The notes: generated by a model not told the origin, from the sequence alone. Numbered from the stretch's first letter, positions 1 to 9,023 are shown. The stretch is 64,000 nucleotides of DNA from Muricea muricata (GCA_963855995.1 OY979717.1:35350997-35414996), one strand, 5' to 3'. Program-made: numbers and translations.

Positions 1-508
1 GAGCAACATGTTATTTGAGTCAATGGTTTTGCACTTACCCAGAAAGAAGCTTCAAAAATTTTTTGCTTCCTGAGATTTTGGAACTGTTAAAAAGTCCATG
101 TTTCCATAGTGTAGCGGTCATCAAAAGTGGTTAACAAAGAGAAGGACTCGAGTTTGATCCTTGGTAGAGCCAGTCTAAATTGAAAAACTTTTTTCTTTAG
201 TACATTCATCATGTTCAGTTATGCTTTTAATTGGCCCATTTCTCCCAGCTCGATCCCGACAAAAAAGTTTAAGCTAAAAATTGTGCTTTCGATTTTTAAA
301 ACAGTATGTTTAAAACAATGTTAATCTTACTGAATATTTTGGCTAAGACTAGGATGTTTTTCAAGTCAATGGTTTTGCACCTACGACGGCGCTATAAAAT
401 TCCTCGCATTCTTAATATTTGAAACATTTGGAAACGTTGGCTTGTATCGACTCAGAAACAATAATGTATATAAAAAACATTGAGAATTTTTTCCATAAAT
501 GAAGCCAT

Positions 509-581
509 GTTTCTGTAGTGTAGTAGTTATCACGTGCGCTTAACACGCACAAGGTCCCCAGTTCAATCCTGGGCATAAACA
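509..581 (+). tRNA. tRNA-Val(AAC)-like, VA3 (U1)
   Basis: G57 to A, acceptor C5-T68 mismatch (cataaac), anticodon stem C29-A41 mismatch (gcgc/gcac). Confidence 0.5.
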
Positions 582-816
582 ATGGGAAAATTTTCCACTG
601 TAAAGAAAAAATATATTTTGAATCTTTTGACAAATACGTGGAAAAAACGAGGCGAGAATATTTCAAAGTGTAGCGCCCGTACAAAAAATAAAAATTGTGT
701 CCAATTATTTTAGGGTTAAAAACAGTGTGTTTCCTAGCTTTTCTTTCTCCGTGTATATTTTTTCTTCTCATTTCTCACTACCATTCCTAGGAAATGTTGT
801 GCAACAGATCAATCGC

Positions 817-889
817 GTTTCTGTAGTGTAGTGGTCATCACGTGCGCTTTACACGCGCAAGGTCCTCAGTTCGATCCTGAGCAGAAAAT
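817..889 (+). tRNA. tRNA-Val(TAC), VT of U1
   Basis: The 3' end reads cagaaaat: C72 to A breaks the G1-C72 pair and the discriminator is T. This 'aaaat' subtype is common in the homogeneous units and is probably poorly processed or charged. Confidence 0.68.
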
Positions 890-1130
890 TTCTAAACTTT
901 TTAGACTTCTTTGTATAATGTGGCGGTCATCAGGTGTACTTAATTCGCGTAAGGGCTAAAGCCCGTTCCTGGGCAGAAACAGTCTAATCTGAAAAACGTG
1001 TTTTAGGATAAAGACATAAAATTCGTGGCCTGCTTATCCTTTGAAACCGTTGGAAAAGTGTGCTTCTATCGACTCTCAGACAATAACGTATATGAGATAC
1101 GCTGAGATTTTTTCCAATAAAAGCAGCCAT

Positions 1131-1208
1131 GTTTCTGTAGTGTAGTGTAGTAGTTATCACGTGTGCTTAACACGCACAAGGTCCCCAGTTCGATCCTGGG
1201 CAGAAACA
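1131..1208 (+). tRNA. tRNA-Val(AAC), VA1 with insertion (U1)
   Basis: As the 8264 reference (insertion, A18). Confidence 0.72.
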
Positions 1209-1436
1209 ATGGGAAAATTTTTCACTGTAAAGAAAAAATATATTTTGATTTTTTGACAAATATCTCAAAACACTTAGGCGAGAAAATTTCATACTCTAGC
1301 ACGCGTACAAAAAAAATTGTGTTCAATTCTTTTCGGGTTTAAAACAGTGTGTTGCCTCAAATTTCATTCTTTTTGTATTTTTTTCAACGCATTCTCACAA
1401 AAATTGTTCAGAATTTTTTTGGAACACATCAAGCGT

Positions 1437-1474
1437 GTTTCTGTAATGTAGTGGTTCGATCCTGGGCAGAAACA
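1437..1474 (+). pseudogene. Deleted tRNA-Val(CAC), 38 nt (U1), class reference
   Basis: VC with a 35-bp internal deletion joining agtggt directly to tcgatcc. The acceptor stem (gtttctg/cagaaac) and the 3' part of the T arm remain. The 3' half of the D arm, the whole anticodon arm, the variable loop and the 5' half of the T stem are gone. It cannot be a translating tRNA. The B box core and the first half of the A box now sit only a few bases apart. All eight deleted copies share the same breakpoint, so one deletion spread through the array. Confidence 0.88.
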
Positions 1475-2122
1475 TTCTAAACTAATAAATTTCCGTCTTT
1501 ATTGTAGCGATCAACATGTGTACTTAATTCGTGTAAGAAGCGCAAAAATCGTGCTATTATCTCATTAAAAAGTATCTTTCAAATAATATTCATCTTAATA
1601 AAAATCTTCGCTTCGAGCAACATGTTATTTGAGTCAATGGTTTTGCACTTACCCAGAAAGAAGCTTCAAAAATTTTTTGCTTCCTGAGATTTTGGAACTG
1701 TTAAAAAGTCCATGTTTCCATAGTGTAGCGGTCATCAAAAGTGGTTAACAAAGAGAAGGACTCGAGTTTGATCCTTGGTAGAACCAGTCTAAATTGAAAA
1801 ACTTTTTTCTTTAGTACATTCATCATGTTCAGTTATGCTTTTAATTGGCCCATTTCTCCCAGCTCGATCCCGACAAAAAAGTTTAAGCTAAAAATTGTGC
1901 TTTCGATTTTTAAAACAGTATGTTTAAAACAATGTTAATCTTACTGAATATTTTGGCTAAGACTAGGATGTTTTTCAAGTCAATGGTTTTGCACCTACGA
2001 CGGCGCTATAAAATTCCTCGCATTCTTAATATTTGAAACATTTGGAAACGTTGGCTTGTATCGACTCAGAAACAATAATGTATATAAAAAACGCTGAGAA
2101 TTTTTTCCATAAATGAAACCAT

Positions 2123-2195
2123 GTTTCTGTAGTGTAGTAGTTACCACGTGTGCTTAACACGCACAAGGTCCCCAGTTCAATACAGGGCAAAAACA
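2123..2195 (+). pseudogene. tRNA-Val(AAC) pseudogene, VA2 (U2)
   Basis: As the 9291 reference. Confidence 0.6.
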
Positions 2196-2430
2196 ATCGA
2201 AAGTTTTTTCACTGCAAAGAAAAAAGATATTTTGAACTTTTTGACAAATACGTGGAAACAACAAGGCGAGATAATTTCATAGTGTAGCGCCCGTACATAA
2301 AATAAAAATTGTGCCCAATTCTTTTAGGGTTAAAAACAGTGTGTTTCTTAGCTTTTCTTTCTGCGTGTCAATTTTTTCTTCTCATTAATCACTATCATTC
2401 CCAGGAAATGTTGTGCAACAGTTCAATCGC

Positions 2431-2503
2431 AATTCTGTAGTGTAGTGGTCATCACATGCGCTTCATACGCGCAAGGTTCTCAGTTCGATCCTGAGCAGAA
2501 ACA
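2431..2503 (+). tRNA. tRNA-Val-type, CAT anticodon, VM (U2)
   Basis: As the 9599 reference. Confidence 0.58.
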
Positions 2504-2744
2504 TTCTAAACTTTTTAGCCTTCTTTGTATAATGTGGCGGTCATCAGGTGTACTTAATTCGCGTAAGGGCTAAAGCCCGTTCCTGGGCAGAAACAGTCTA
2601 ATCTGAAAAACGTGCTTTAGGATAAAGACATAAAATTCGTGGCCTGCTTATCCTTTGAAACCGTTGGAAAAGTTTGCTTCTATCGACTCTCAGACAATAA
2701 CGTATATGAGATACGCTGAGATTTTTTCCAATAAAAGCAGCCAT

Positions 2745-2822
2745 GTTTCTGTAGTGTAGTGTAGTAGTTATCACGTGTGCTTAACACGCACAAGGTCCCC
2801 AGTTCGATCCTGGGCAGAAACA
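2745..2822 (+). tRNA. tRNA-Val(AAC), VA1 with insertion (U2)
   Basis: As the 8264 reference (insertion, A18). Confidence 0.72.
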
Positions 2823-3050
2823 ATGGGAAAATTTTTCACTGTAAAGAAAAAATATATTTTGATTTTTTGACAAATATCTCAAAACACTTAGGCGAGAATA
2901 TTTCATACTCTAGCACGCGTACAAAAAAAATTGTGTTCAATTCTTTTCGGGTTTAAAACAGTGTGTTGCCTCAAATTTCATTCTTTTTGTATTTTTTTCA
3001 ACGCATTCTCACAAAAATTGTTCAGAATTTTTTTGGAACACATCAAGCGT

Positions 3051-3088
3051 GTTTCTGTAATGTAGTGGTTCGATCCTGGGCAGAAACA
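3051..3088 (+). pseudogene. Deleted tRNA-Val(CAC) (U2)
   Basis: Same 35-bp deletion as at 1437. Confidence 0.88.
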
Positions 3089-3734
3089 TTCTAAACTAAT
3101 AAATTTCCGTCTTTATTGTAGCGATCAACATGTGTACTTAACTCGTGTAAGAAGCCTAAAAATCGTGCTATTATCTCATTAAAAAGTATCTTTCAAACAA
3201 TATTCATCTTAATAAAAATCTTCGCTTCGAGCAGCATGTTATTTGAGTCAATGGTTTTGCACTTACCCAGAAAGAAGCTTGAAAATTTTTGCTTCCTGAG
3301 ATTTTGGAACAGTTGAAAAGTCCATGTTTCCGTAGTGTAGCGGTCATCAAGTGTTGTTCACGAACAGAAGAACTCGAGTTGGTTCCTTGGCAGAAGCGGT
3401 CTAAATTGAAAAGCTTTTTGCTTTAGTCTATTCCTCATCTTCAGTTATGCTTTTAATTGGCCAATTTCTCCCAGCTCGATCCCGACAAAAAAGTCTAAGC
3501 TAAAAATTGTGCTTTCGATTCCTAAAAAAGTATGTTTAAAACAATGTTAATCTTACTGAATATTTTGGCTAAGACTAGGATGTTTTTCAAGTCAATGGTT
3601 TTAAACCTACGACGGCGCTTTAAAAATCCTCGCATTCTTAGTGTTTGAAACATTTGGAAACGTTAGCTTGTATCGACTCAGAAACAATAATGTATATAAA
3701 AAACGCTGAGAATTTTTTCCATAAATGAAGCCAT

Positions 3735-3807
3735 GTTTCTGTAGTGTAGTAGTTATCACGTGTGCTTAACACGCACAAGGTCCCCAGTTCAATCCTGGGC
3801 AGAAACA
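3735..3807 (+). tRNA. tRNA-Val(AAC), class VA3 reference (U3)
   Basis: All stems pair (acceptor gtttctg/cagaaac, anticodon stem tgtgc/gcaca, T stem CCCAG/CTGGG) and the anticodon is AAC. Two weak points set the class apart: the T loop is TTCAATC (G57 to A, a conserved B-box base) and the D-loop GG is AG. A TATA-like element lies about 40 bp upstream. Most other VA3 copies carry further acceptor damage. Possibly transcribed at a low level. Confidence 0.65.
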
Positions 3808-4042
3808 ATGGGAAAATTATCCACTGTAAAGAAAAAATATATTTTGAATCTTTTGACAAATACGTGGAAAAAACAAGGCGAGAATATTTCAAAGTGTAGC
3901 GCCCGTACATAAAATAAAAATTGTGTCCAACTATTTTAGGGTTAAAAACAGTGTGTTTCCTAGCTTTTCTTTCTCCGTGTATATTTTTTCTTCTCATTTC
4001 TGACTACCATTCCTAGGAAATGTTGTGCAACAGATCAATCGC

Positions 4043-4115
4043 GTTTCTGTAGTGTAGTGGTCATCACGTGCGTTTTACACGCGCAAGGTCCTCTGTTCGA
4101 TCCTGAGCAGAAACA
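4043..4115 (+). tRNA. tRNA-Val(TAC), VT of U3
   Basis: C31 to T (T31-G39 wobble) and A52 to T (T52-T62 mismatch in the T stem, the 'ctctg' subtype). The 3' end cagaaac is intact. Confidence 0.68.
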
Positions 4116-4356
4116 TTCTAAACTTTTTAGCCTTCTTTCTATAATGTGGCGGTCATCAGGTGTACTTAATTCGCGTAAGGGCTAAAGCCCGTTCCTGGGC
4201 AGAAACAGTCTAGTCTGAAAAACGTGCTTTAGGATAAAGACATAAAATTCGTGGCCTGCTTATCCTTTGAAACCGTTGGAAAAGTTGGCTTCTATCGACT
4301 CTCAGACAATAATGTATATGAGACACGCTGAGATTTTTTCCAATACAAGCAGCCAT

Positions 4357-4429
4357 GTTTCTGTAGTGTAGTGGTTTTCACGTGTGCTTAACACGCACAA
4401 GGTTCCCAGTTCGATCCTAGGCAGAAACA
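4357..4429 (+). tRNA. tRNA-Val(AAC), VA1 without insertion (U3)
   Basis: A21 to T in the D loop and G63 to A (C51-A63 mismatch in the T stem). Shared with 23071 and 51099. Confidence 0.68.
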
Positions 4430-4658
4430 ATGGGAAAATTTTTCACTGTAAAGAAAAAATATATTTTGATTTTTTGACATATATCTCAAAACACCTAGGC
4501 GAGAATATTTCATACTTTAGCACGCGTACAAAAAAAAATTGTGTTCAATTCTTTTAGAGTTTAAAACAGTGTGTTGCCTCACATTTCATTCTCTTTGTAT
4601 TTTTTTCTACGCATTGTCACAAAAATGGTTCAGAATTTTTATGGAACACATCAAGCGT

Positions 4659-4731
4659 GTTTCTGTAATGTAGTGGTCATCTCGTGCGCCTCACACGCGC
4701 AAGGTCCTCAGTTCGATCCTGGGCAGAAACA
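4659..4731 (+). tRNA. tRNA-Val(CAC), VC of U3
   Basis: A24 to T, so the D stem is further weakened; shared with 23373 and 51401. Confidence 0.7.
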
Positions 4732-5378
4732 TTCTAAACTAATAAATTTCCGTCTTTATTGTAGCGATCAACACGTGTACTTAATTCCTGTAAGAAGCCT
4801 AAAAATCGTGCTATTATCTCATTAAAAAGTATCTTTCAAACAATATTCATCTTAATAAAAATCTTCGCTTCGAGCAGCATGTTATTTGAGTCAATGGTTT
4901 TGCACTTACCCAGAAAGAAGCTTGAAAATTTTTTGCTTCCTGAGATTTTTGAACTGTTGAAAAGTCCATGTTTCCATAGTGTAGCGGTCATCAAGTGTGG
5001 TTAACAAAGAGAAGGACTCGAGTTTGATCCTTGGCAGAAGCAGTCTAAATTGAAAAACTTTTTTCTTTAGTACATTCATCATGTTCAGTTATGCTTTTAA
5101 TTGGCCCATTTCTCCCAGCTCGATCCCGACAAAAAAGTTTAAGCTAAAAATTGTGCTTTCGATTTTTAAAACAGTATGTTTAAAACAATGTTAATCTTAC
5201 TGAATATTTTGGCTAAGACTAGGATGTTTTTCAAGTCAATGGTTTTGCACCTACGACGGCGCTATAAAATTCCTCGCATTCTTAATATTTGAAACATTTG
5301 GAAACGTTGGCTTGTATCGACTCAGAAACAATAATGTATATAAAAAACGCTGAGAATTTTTTCCATAAATGAAGCCAT

Positions 5379-5451
5379 GTTTCTGTAGTGTAGTAGTCAC
5401 CACGTGTGCTTAACACGCACAAGGTCCCCAGTTCAATCCTGGGCATAAAAA
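5379..5451 (+). tRNA. tRNA-Val(AAC)-like, VA3 (U4)
   Basis: G57 to A; 3' end cataaaa, losing the C5-G68 and G1-C72 pairs. Confidence 0.45.
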
Positions 5452-5685
5452 AGGGAAAATTATCCACTGTAAAGAAAAAATATATTTTGAATCTTTTGAC
5501 ATTTACGTGGAAAAAACAAGGCGAGAATATTTCAAAGTGTAGCGCCCGTACATAAAATAAAAATTGTGTCCAATTATTTTAGGGTTAAAAACAGTGTGTT
5601 TCCTAGCTTTTCTTTCTCCGTGTATATTTTTTCTTCTCATTTCTCACTACCATTCCTAGGAAATGTTGTGCAACAGATCAATCGC

Positions 5686-5758
5686 GTTTCTGTAGTGTAG
5701 TGGTCATCACGTGCGCTTTACACGCGCAAGGTCCTCTGTTCGATCCTGAGCAGAAACA
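5686..5758 (+). tRNA. tRNA-Val(TAC), VT of U4
   Basis: ctctg subtype (T52-T62 mismatch); otherwise as the VT reference. Confidence 0.74.
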
Positions 5759-5999
5759 TTCTAAACTTTTTAGCCTTCTTCCTATAATGTGGCGGTCATC
5801 AGGTGTACTTAATTCACGTAAGGGCTAAAGCCCGTTCCTGGGCAGAAACAGTCTAATCTGAAAAACGTGCTTTAGGATGAAGACATAAAATTCGTGGCCT
5901 GCTTATTGTTTGAAACAGTTGGAAAAGTTGGCTTCTATCGACTCTCAGACAATAATGTATATGAAACACGCTGAGACTTTTTCCACTAAAAGCAGCCAT

Positions 6000-6072
6000 G
6001 TTTCTGTAGTGTAGTGGTTATCACGTGTGCTTAACACGCACAAGGTCCCCAGTTCAATACAGGGCAGAAACA
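6000..6072 (+). pseudogene. tRNA-Val(AAC) pseudogene, VA2 (U4 extra slot)
   Basis: T arm as VA2, but the acceptor is intact (cagaaac), D-loop GG is kept, and the upstream flank is slot-4 type. Confidence 0.55.
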
Positions 6073-6307
6073 ATCGAAAGTTTTTTCACTGCAAAGAAAA
6101 AAGATATTTTGAACTTTTGGACAAATACGTGGAAACAACAAGGCGAGATAATTTCATAGAGTAGCGCCCGTACATAAAATAAAAATTGTGTCCAATTCTT
6201 TTAGGGTTAAAAACAGTGTGTTTCTTAGCTTTTCTTTCTCCGTGTCAATTTTTTCTTCTCATTAATCACTATCATTCCTAGGAAATGTTGTGCAACAGTT
6301 CAATCGC

Positions 6308-6380
6308 AATTCTGTAGTGTTGTGGTCATCACATGCGCTTCACACGCGCAAGGTTCTCAGTTCGATCCTGAGCAGAAACA
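6308..6380 (+). tRNA. tRNA-Val(CAC)-like, VM ancestor form (U4)
   Basis: Same damaged acceptor (aattctg) as VM, but the loop is TTCACAC (anticodon CAC). The A box reads tagtgttgtgg (A14 to T). This is the likely parent state of the CAT copies. Confidence 0.55.
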
Positions 6381-6621
6381 TTCTAAACTTTTTAGCCTTC
6401 TTTCTATAATGTGGCGGTCATCAGGTGTACTTAATTCGCGTAAGGGCTAAAGCCCGTTCCTGGGCAGAAACAGTCTAGTCTGAAAAACGTGCTTTAGGAT
6501 AAAGACATAAAATTCGTGGCCTGCTTATCCTTTGAAACCGTTGGAAAAGTTGGCTTCTATCGACTCTCAGACAATAATGTATATGAGACACGCTGAGATT
6601 TTTTCCAATAAAAGCAGCCAT

Positions 6622-6694
6622 GTTTCTGTAGTGTAGTGGTTATCACGTGTGCTTAACACGGACAAGGTCCCCACTTCGATCCTGGGCAGAAACA
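6622..6694 (+). tRNA. tRNA-Val(AAC)-like, VA1 without insertion (U4)
   Basis: C40 to G breaks the anticodon stem and G53 to C breaks the last T-stem pair and the first B-box base. The counterpart at 53364 is intact, so these are recent hits. Confidence 0.58.
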
Positions 6695-6922
6695 ATGGGA
6701 AAATTTTTCACTGTAAAGAAAAAATGTATTTTGATTTTTTGACAAATATCTCAAAACACTTAGGCGAGAATATTTCATACTCTAGCACGCGTACAGAAAA
6801 AATTGTGTTCAATTCTTTTCGAGTTTAAAACAGTGTGTTGCCTCACATTTCATTCTTTTTGTATTTTTTTCAAGGCATTCTCACAAAAATTGTTCAGAAT
6901 TTTTTTGGAACTAATCAAGCGT

Positions 6923-6995
6923 GTTTCTGTAATGTAGTGGTCATCACGTGCGCCTCACACGCGCAAGGTCCTCAGTTCGATCCTGGGCAGAAACA
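6923..6995 (+). tRNA. tRNA-Val(CAC), VC of U4
   Basis: Matches the VC reference. The upstream flank reads aactaatcaag rather than aacacatcaag. Confidence 0.8.
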
Positions 6996-7642
6996 TTCTA
7001 AACTAATAAATTTCCGTCTTTATTGTAGCGATCAACATGTGTACTTAATTCGTGTAAGAAGCGTAAAAATCGTGCTATTATCTCATTAAAAAGTATCTTT
7101 CAAACAATATTCATCTTAATAAAAATCTTCGCTTCGAGCAACATAATATTTGAGTCAATGGTTTTGCACTTACCCAGAAAGAAGCTTGAAAATTTTTTGC
7201 TTCCTGAGATTTTGGAACTGTTAAAAAGTCCATGTTTCCATAGTGTAGCGGTCATCAAGTGTGGTTAACAAAGAGAAGGACTCGAGTTTGATCCTTGGCA
7301 GAAGCAGTCTAGATTGAAAAACCTTTTTCTTTAGTACATTCATCATGTTCAGTTATGCTTTTAATTGGCCCATTTCTCCCAGCTCGATCCCGACAAAAAA
7401 GTTTAAGCTAAAAATTGTGCTTTCGATTTTTAAAACAGTATGTTTAAAACAATGTTAATCTTACTGAATATTTTGGCTAAGACTAGGATGTTTTTCAAGT
7501 CAATGGTTTTGCACCTACGACGGCGCTATAAAATTCCTCGCATTCTTAATATTTGAAACACTTGGAAACGTTAGCTTGTATCGACTCAGAAACAATAATG
7601 TATATAAAAAACGTTGAGAATTTTTTCCATAAATGAAGCCAT

Positions 7643-7715
7643 GTTTCTGTAGTGTAGTAGTCACCACGTGTGCTTAACACGCACAAGGTCCCCAGTTCAA
7701 TCCTGGGCATAAAAA
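7643..7715 (+). tRNA. tRNA-Val(AAC)-like, VA3 (U5)
   Basis: Same cataaaa 3' end as U4. Confidence 0.45.
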
Positions 7716-7949
7716 AGGGAAAATTATCCACTGTAAAGAAAAAATATATTTTGAATCTTTTTACATTTACGTGGAAAAAACAAGGCGAGAATATTTCAAA
7801 GTGTAGCGCCCGTACATAAAATAAAAATTGTGTCCAACTATTTTAGGGTTAAAAACAGTGTGTTTCCTAGCTTTTCTTTCTCCGTGTATATTTTTTCTTC
7901 TCATTTCTCACTACCATTCCTAGGAAATGTTGTGCAACAGATCAATCGC

Positions 7950-8022
7950 GTTTCTGTAGTGTAGTGGTCATCACGTGCGCTTTACACGCGCAAGGTCCTC
8001 TGTTCGATCCTGAGCAGAAACA
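7950..8022 (+). tRNA. tRNA-Val(TAC), VT of U5
   Basis: ctctg subtype; TTTTT terminator at 8031-8035. Confidence 0.74.
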
Positions 8023-8030
8023 TTCTAAAC

Positions 8031-8035
8031 TTTTT
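8031..8035 (+). terminator. Pol III terminator of VT (reference, U5)
   Basis: TTTTT 9 nt after VT (attctaaacttttt). Also follows VM. It lies just before D2, so D2 would be outside the VT transcript. Confidence 0.65.
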
Positions 8036-8039
8036 AGCC

Positions 8040-8114
8040 TTCTTCCTATAATGTGGCGGTCATCAGGTGTACTTAATTCACGTAAGGGCTAAAGCCCGTT
8101 CCTGGGCAGAAACA
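8040..8114 (+). pseudogene. D2: decayed tRNA-Val-like element with AAT loop (reference, U5)
   Basis: Aligns to tRNA-Val from the D arm (gtggcggtcatc) to the 3' acceptor strand (ctgggcagaaac). The anticodon loop reads ttaattc (AAT). The T arm has lost its TTCGA loop and instead carries a perfect 4-bp hairpin, gggctaaagccc (8086-8097), then cgttcctggg. It has no T-run terminator of its own. Other copies start at 907, 2521, 4133, 5776, 6398, 9689, 11337, 12986, 14634, 16283, 17932, 19580, 21233, 22847, 24490, 26133, 27741, 29384, 30011, 31620, 31934, 32556, 34205, 34519, 35141, 36790, 38439, 38753, 39375, 41024, 42673, 44322, 45969, 47617, 49264, 50875, 52518, 53140, 54782, 56430, 58038, 59682, 60309, 61917, 62231 and 62853, each 17-18 nt after a VT or VM. 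Confidence 0.65.
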
Positions 8115-8263
8115 GTCTAATCTGAAAAACGTGTTTTAGGATAAAGACATAAAATTCGTGGCCTGCTTATCCTTTGAAACCGTTGGAAAAGTTGGCTTCT
8201 ATCGACTCTCAGACAATAACGTATATGAGATACGCTGAGATTTTTTCCAATAAAAGCAGCCAT

Positions 8264-8341
8264 GTTTCTGTAGTGTAGTGTAGTAGTTATCACGTGTGCT
8301 TAACACGCACAAGGTCCCCAGTTCGATCCTGGGCAGAAACA
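8264..8341 (+). tRNA. tRNA-Val(AAC), class VA1 reference with D-arm insertion (U5)
   Basis: Same acceptor, anticodon and T arms as the VA1 reference, but the D region reads tagtg three times instead of the usual two-part tagtgtagtgg, adding 5 nt (78 nt in all). The second G of the D-loop GG pair is also changed (tagtag, G18 to A). The D loop would be about 5 nt longer than normal, and the A-to-B-box distance grows by 5 bp, which Pol III factors generally tolerate. TTTTT at 8351-8355. Transcription is plausible; proper folding is less certain. Confidence 0.72.
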
Positions 8342-8350
8342 ATGGGAAAA

Positions 8351-8355
8351 TTTTT
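8351..8355 (+). terminator. Pol III terminator of VA1 (reference, U5)
   Basis: TTTTT starting 10 nt after the end of VA1 (aatgggaaaattttt). Present after nearly all VA1 and VA3 copies; VA2 copies have TTTTTT in the same place. Confidence 0.65.
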
Positions 8356-8569
8356 CACTGTAAAGAAAAAATATATTTTGATTTTTTGACAAATATCTCA
8401 AAACACTTAGGCGAGAATATTTCATACTCTAGCACGCGTACAAAAAAAATTGTGTTCAATTCTTTTAGAGTTTAAAACAGTGTGTTTCCTCACATTTCAT
8501 TCTCTTTGTATTTTTTTCTACGCATTCTCACAAAAATTGTTCAGAATTTTTTTGGAACGCATCAAGCGT

Positions 8570-8642
8570 GTTTCTGTAATGTAGTGGTCATCACGTGCGC
8601 CTCACACGCGCAAGGTCCTCAGTTCGATCCTGGGCAGAAACA
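8570..8642 (+). tRNA. tRNA-Val(CAC), class VC reference (U5)
   Basis: A 73-nt cloverleaf. The acceptor stem gtttctg/cagaaac pairs 7 of 7 and the discriminator is A. The anticodon stem tgcgc/gcgca pairs 5 of 5 and the loop CTCACAC gives anticodon CAC, which decodes GUG. The T stem CTCAG/CTGGG pairs with one G-U, and the T loop TTCGATC carries an intact B box. The weak point is the D arm: G10 is replaced by A, giving A10-C25 and altering the A box (taatgtagtgg). No CCA is encoded, as in eukaryotes. No run of four T follows within 166 nt, unlike VT or VA1, so normal Pol III termination is doubtful. Either a real gene with a weakened A box or a recent pseudogene. Confidence 0.82.
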
Positions 8643-8668
8643 TTCTAAACTAATAAATTTCCGTCTTT

Positions 8669-8708
8669 ATTGTAGCGATCAACATGTGTACTTAATTCGT
8701 GTAAGAAG
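8669..8708 (+). pseudogene. D3: truncated tRNA-like remnant after VC (reference, U5)
   Basis: ttgtagcgatcaacatgtg-tacttaattcgtgtaagaag lines up with the D arm to variable loop of D2 (tgtggcggtcatcaggtgtacttaattcgcgtaagg) and has the same AAT loop. No T arm or 3' acceptor follows. One copy occurs about 100 nt after the start of every full-length VC, and after each deleted VC. It shows that the VC slot once had the same companion element as the VT slot. Confidence 0.55.
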
Positions 8709-8840
8709 CGTAAAAATCGTGCTATTATCTCATTAAAAAGTATCTTTCAAACAATATTCATCTTAATAAAAATCTTCGCTTCGAGCAACATGTTATTTGA
8801 GTCAATGGTTTTGCACTTACCCAGAAAGAAGCTTCAAAAA

Positions 8841-8846
8841 TTTTTT
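8841..8846 (+). terminator. First strong T-run after VC (reference, U5)
   Basis: After VC the usual actttttagc is replaced by actaataaattt. The first TTTT is at 8809-8812 and the first TTTTTT at 8841-8846, about 200 nt downstream. A Pol III transcript of VC would extend through D3 and across the unit boundary. Confidence 0.45.
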
Positions 8847-8881
8847 GCTTCCTGAGATTTTGGAACTGTTAAAAAGTCCAT

Positions 8882-8954
8882 GTTTCCATAGTGTAGCGGT
8901 CATCAAAAGTGGTTAACAAAGAGAAGGACTCGAGTTTGATCCTTGGTAGAACCA
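8882..8954 (+). pseudogene. D1: decayed tRNA-Val(AAC) in slot 1 (reference, U6)
   Basis: A box tagtgtagcgg and a loop with AAC (ggttaacaaag) survive, but the anticodon stem no longer pairs. The T arm (CGAG-TTTGATC-CTTGG) and acceptor (gtttcca against tagaacc) are mutated. B box gtttgatcc has C56 to T. Other copies start at 100, 1714, 3326, 4970, 7234, 10530, 12179, 13827, 15476, 17125, 18773, 20426, 22040, 23684, 25326, 26933, 28577, 30813, 33398, 35983, 37632, 40217, 41866, 43515, 45163, 46811, 48457, 50069, 51712, 53976, 55623, 57230, 58875, 61110 and 63695. The copies at 3326, 28577, 50069 and 58875 are a diverged subtype with a CAC-like loop (gttcacgaac). Confidence 0.7.
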
Positions 8955-9023
8955 GTCTAAATTGAAAAACTTTTTTCTTTAGTACATTCATCATGTTGAG
9001 TTATGCTTTTAATTGGCCCATTT

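Larger units (their letters stand above)
1..1614 (+). repeat. Unit U1 (1,614 bp)
   Basis: Order D1-VA3-VT-D2-VA1-deleted VC. It is 35 bp shorter than the standard unit because of the VC deletion. Confidence 0.9.
1615..3228 (+). repeat. Unit U2 (1,614 bp)
   Basis: Order D1-VA2-VM-D2-VA1-deleted VC. It differs from U1 in slots 2 and 3, showing the two standard flavours (VA3+VT versus VA2+VM). Confidence 0.9.
3229..4871 (+). repeat. Unit U3 (1,643 bp), start of variant block
   Basis: Order D1(variant)-VA3-VT-D2-VA1-VC. Private changes (slot 1 with a CAC-like loop, VA1 without the D-arm insertion, VC with A24 to T) recur in U29, and from slot 2 onward in U14. Confidence 0.9.
4872..7135 (+). repeat. 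Unit U4 (2,264 bp, seven slots)
   Basis: Order D1-VA3-VT-D2-VA2-VM(CAC)-D2-VA1-VC. Two extra slots, about 615 bp, sit between slots 3 and 4. It is the counterpart of U30, which has the same length. Confidence 0.9.
7136..8782 (+). repeat. Unit U5 (1,647 bp)
   Basis: Order D1-VA3-VT-D2-VA1-VC. The 5' part matches U31; the VA1-VC part is of the homogeneous-array type. Confidence 0.9.

Noticed and set aside
3326..3398. D1 subtype with gttcacgaac as a functional CAC tRNA
   Set aside because: The anticodon stem does not pair in the standard register and the B box is ggttcctt; a decayed copy.
8264..8341. tRNA intron in VA1
   Set aside because: The extra 5 nt lies in the D arm, not at position 37/38 where nuclear tRNA introns occur, and is a simple tagtg repeat.
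8482..8736. Open reading frames of 84 aa recurring on the + strand about every 1.65 kb
   Set aside because: They run straight through VC, part of the peptide being the tRNA read in one frame (CNVVVITCASHAQGPQFDPGQ). They recur only because the repeat does. No domain, no plausible translation context.
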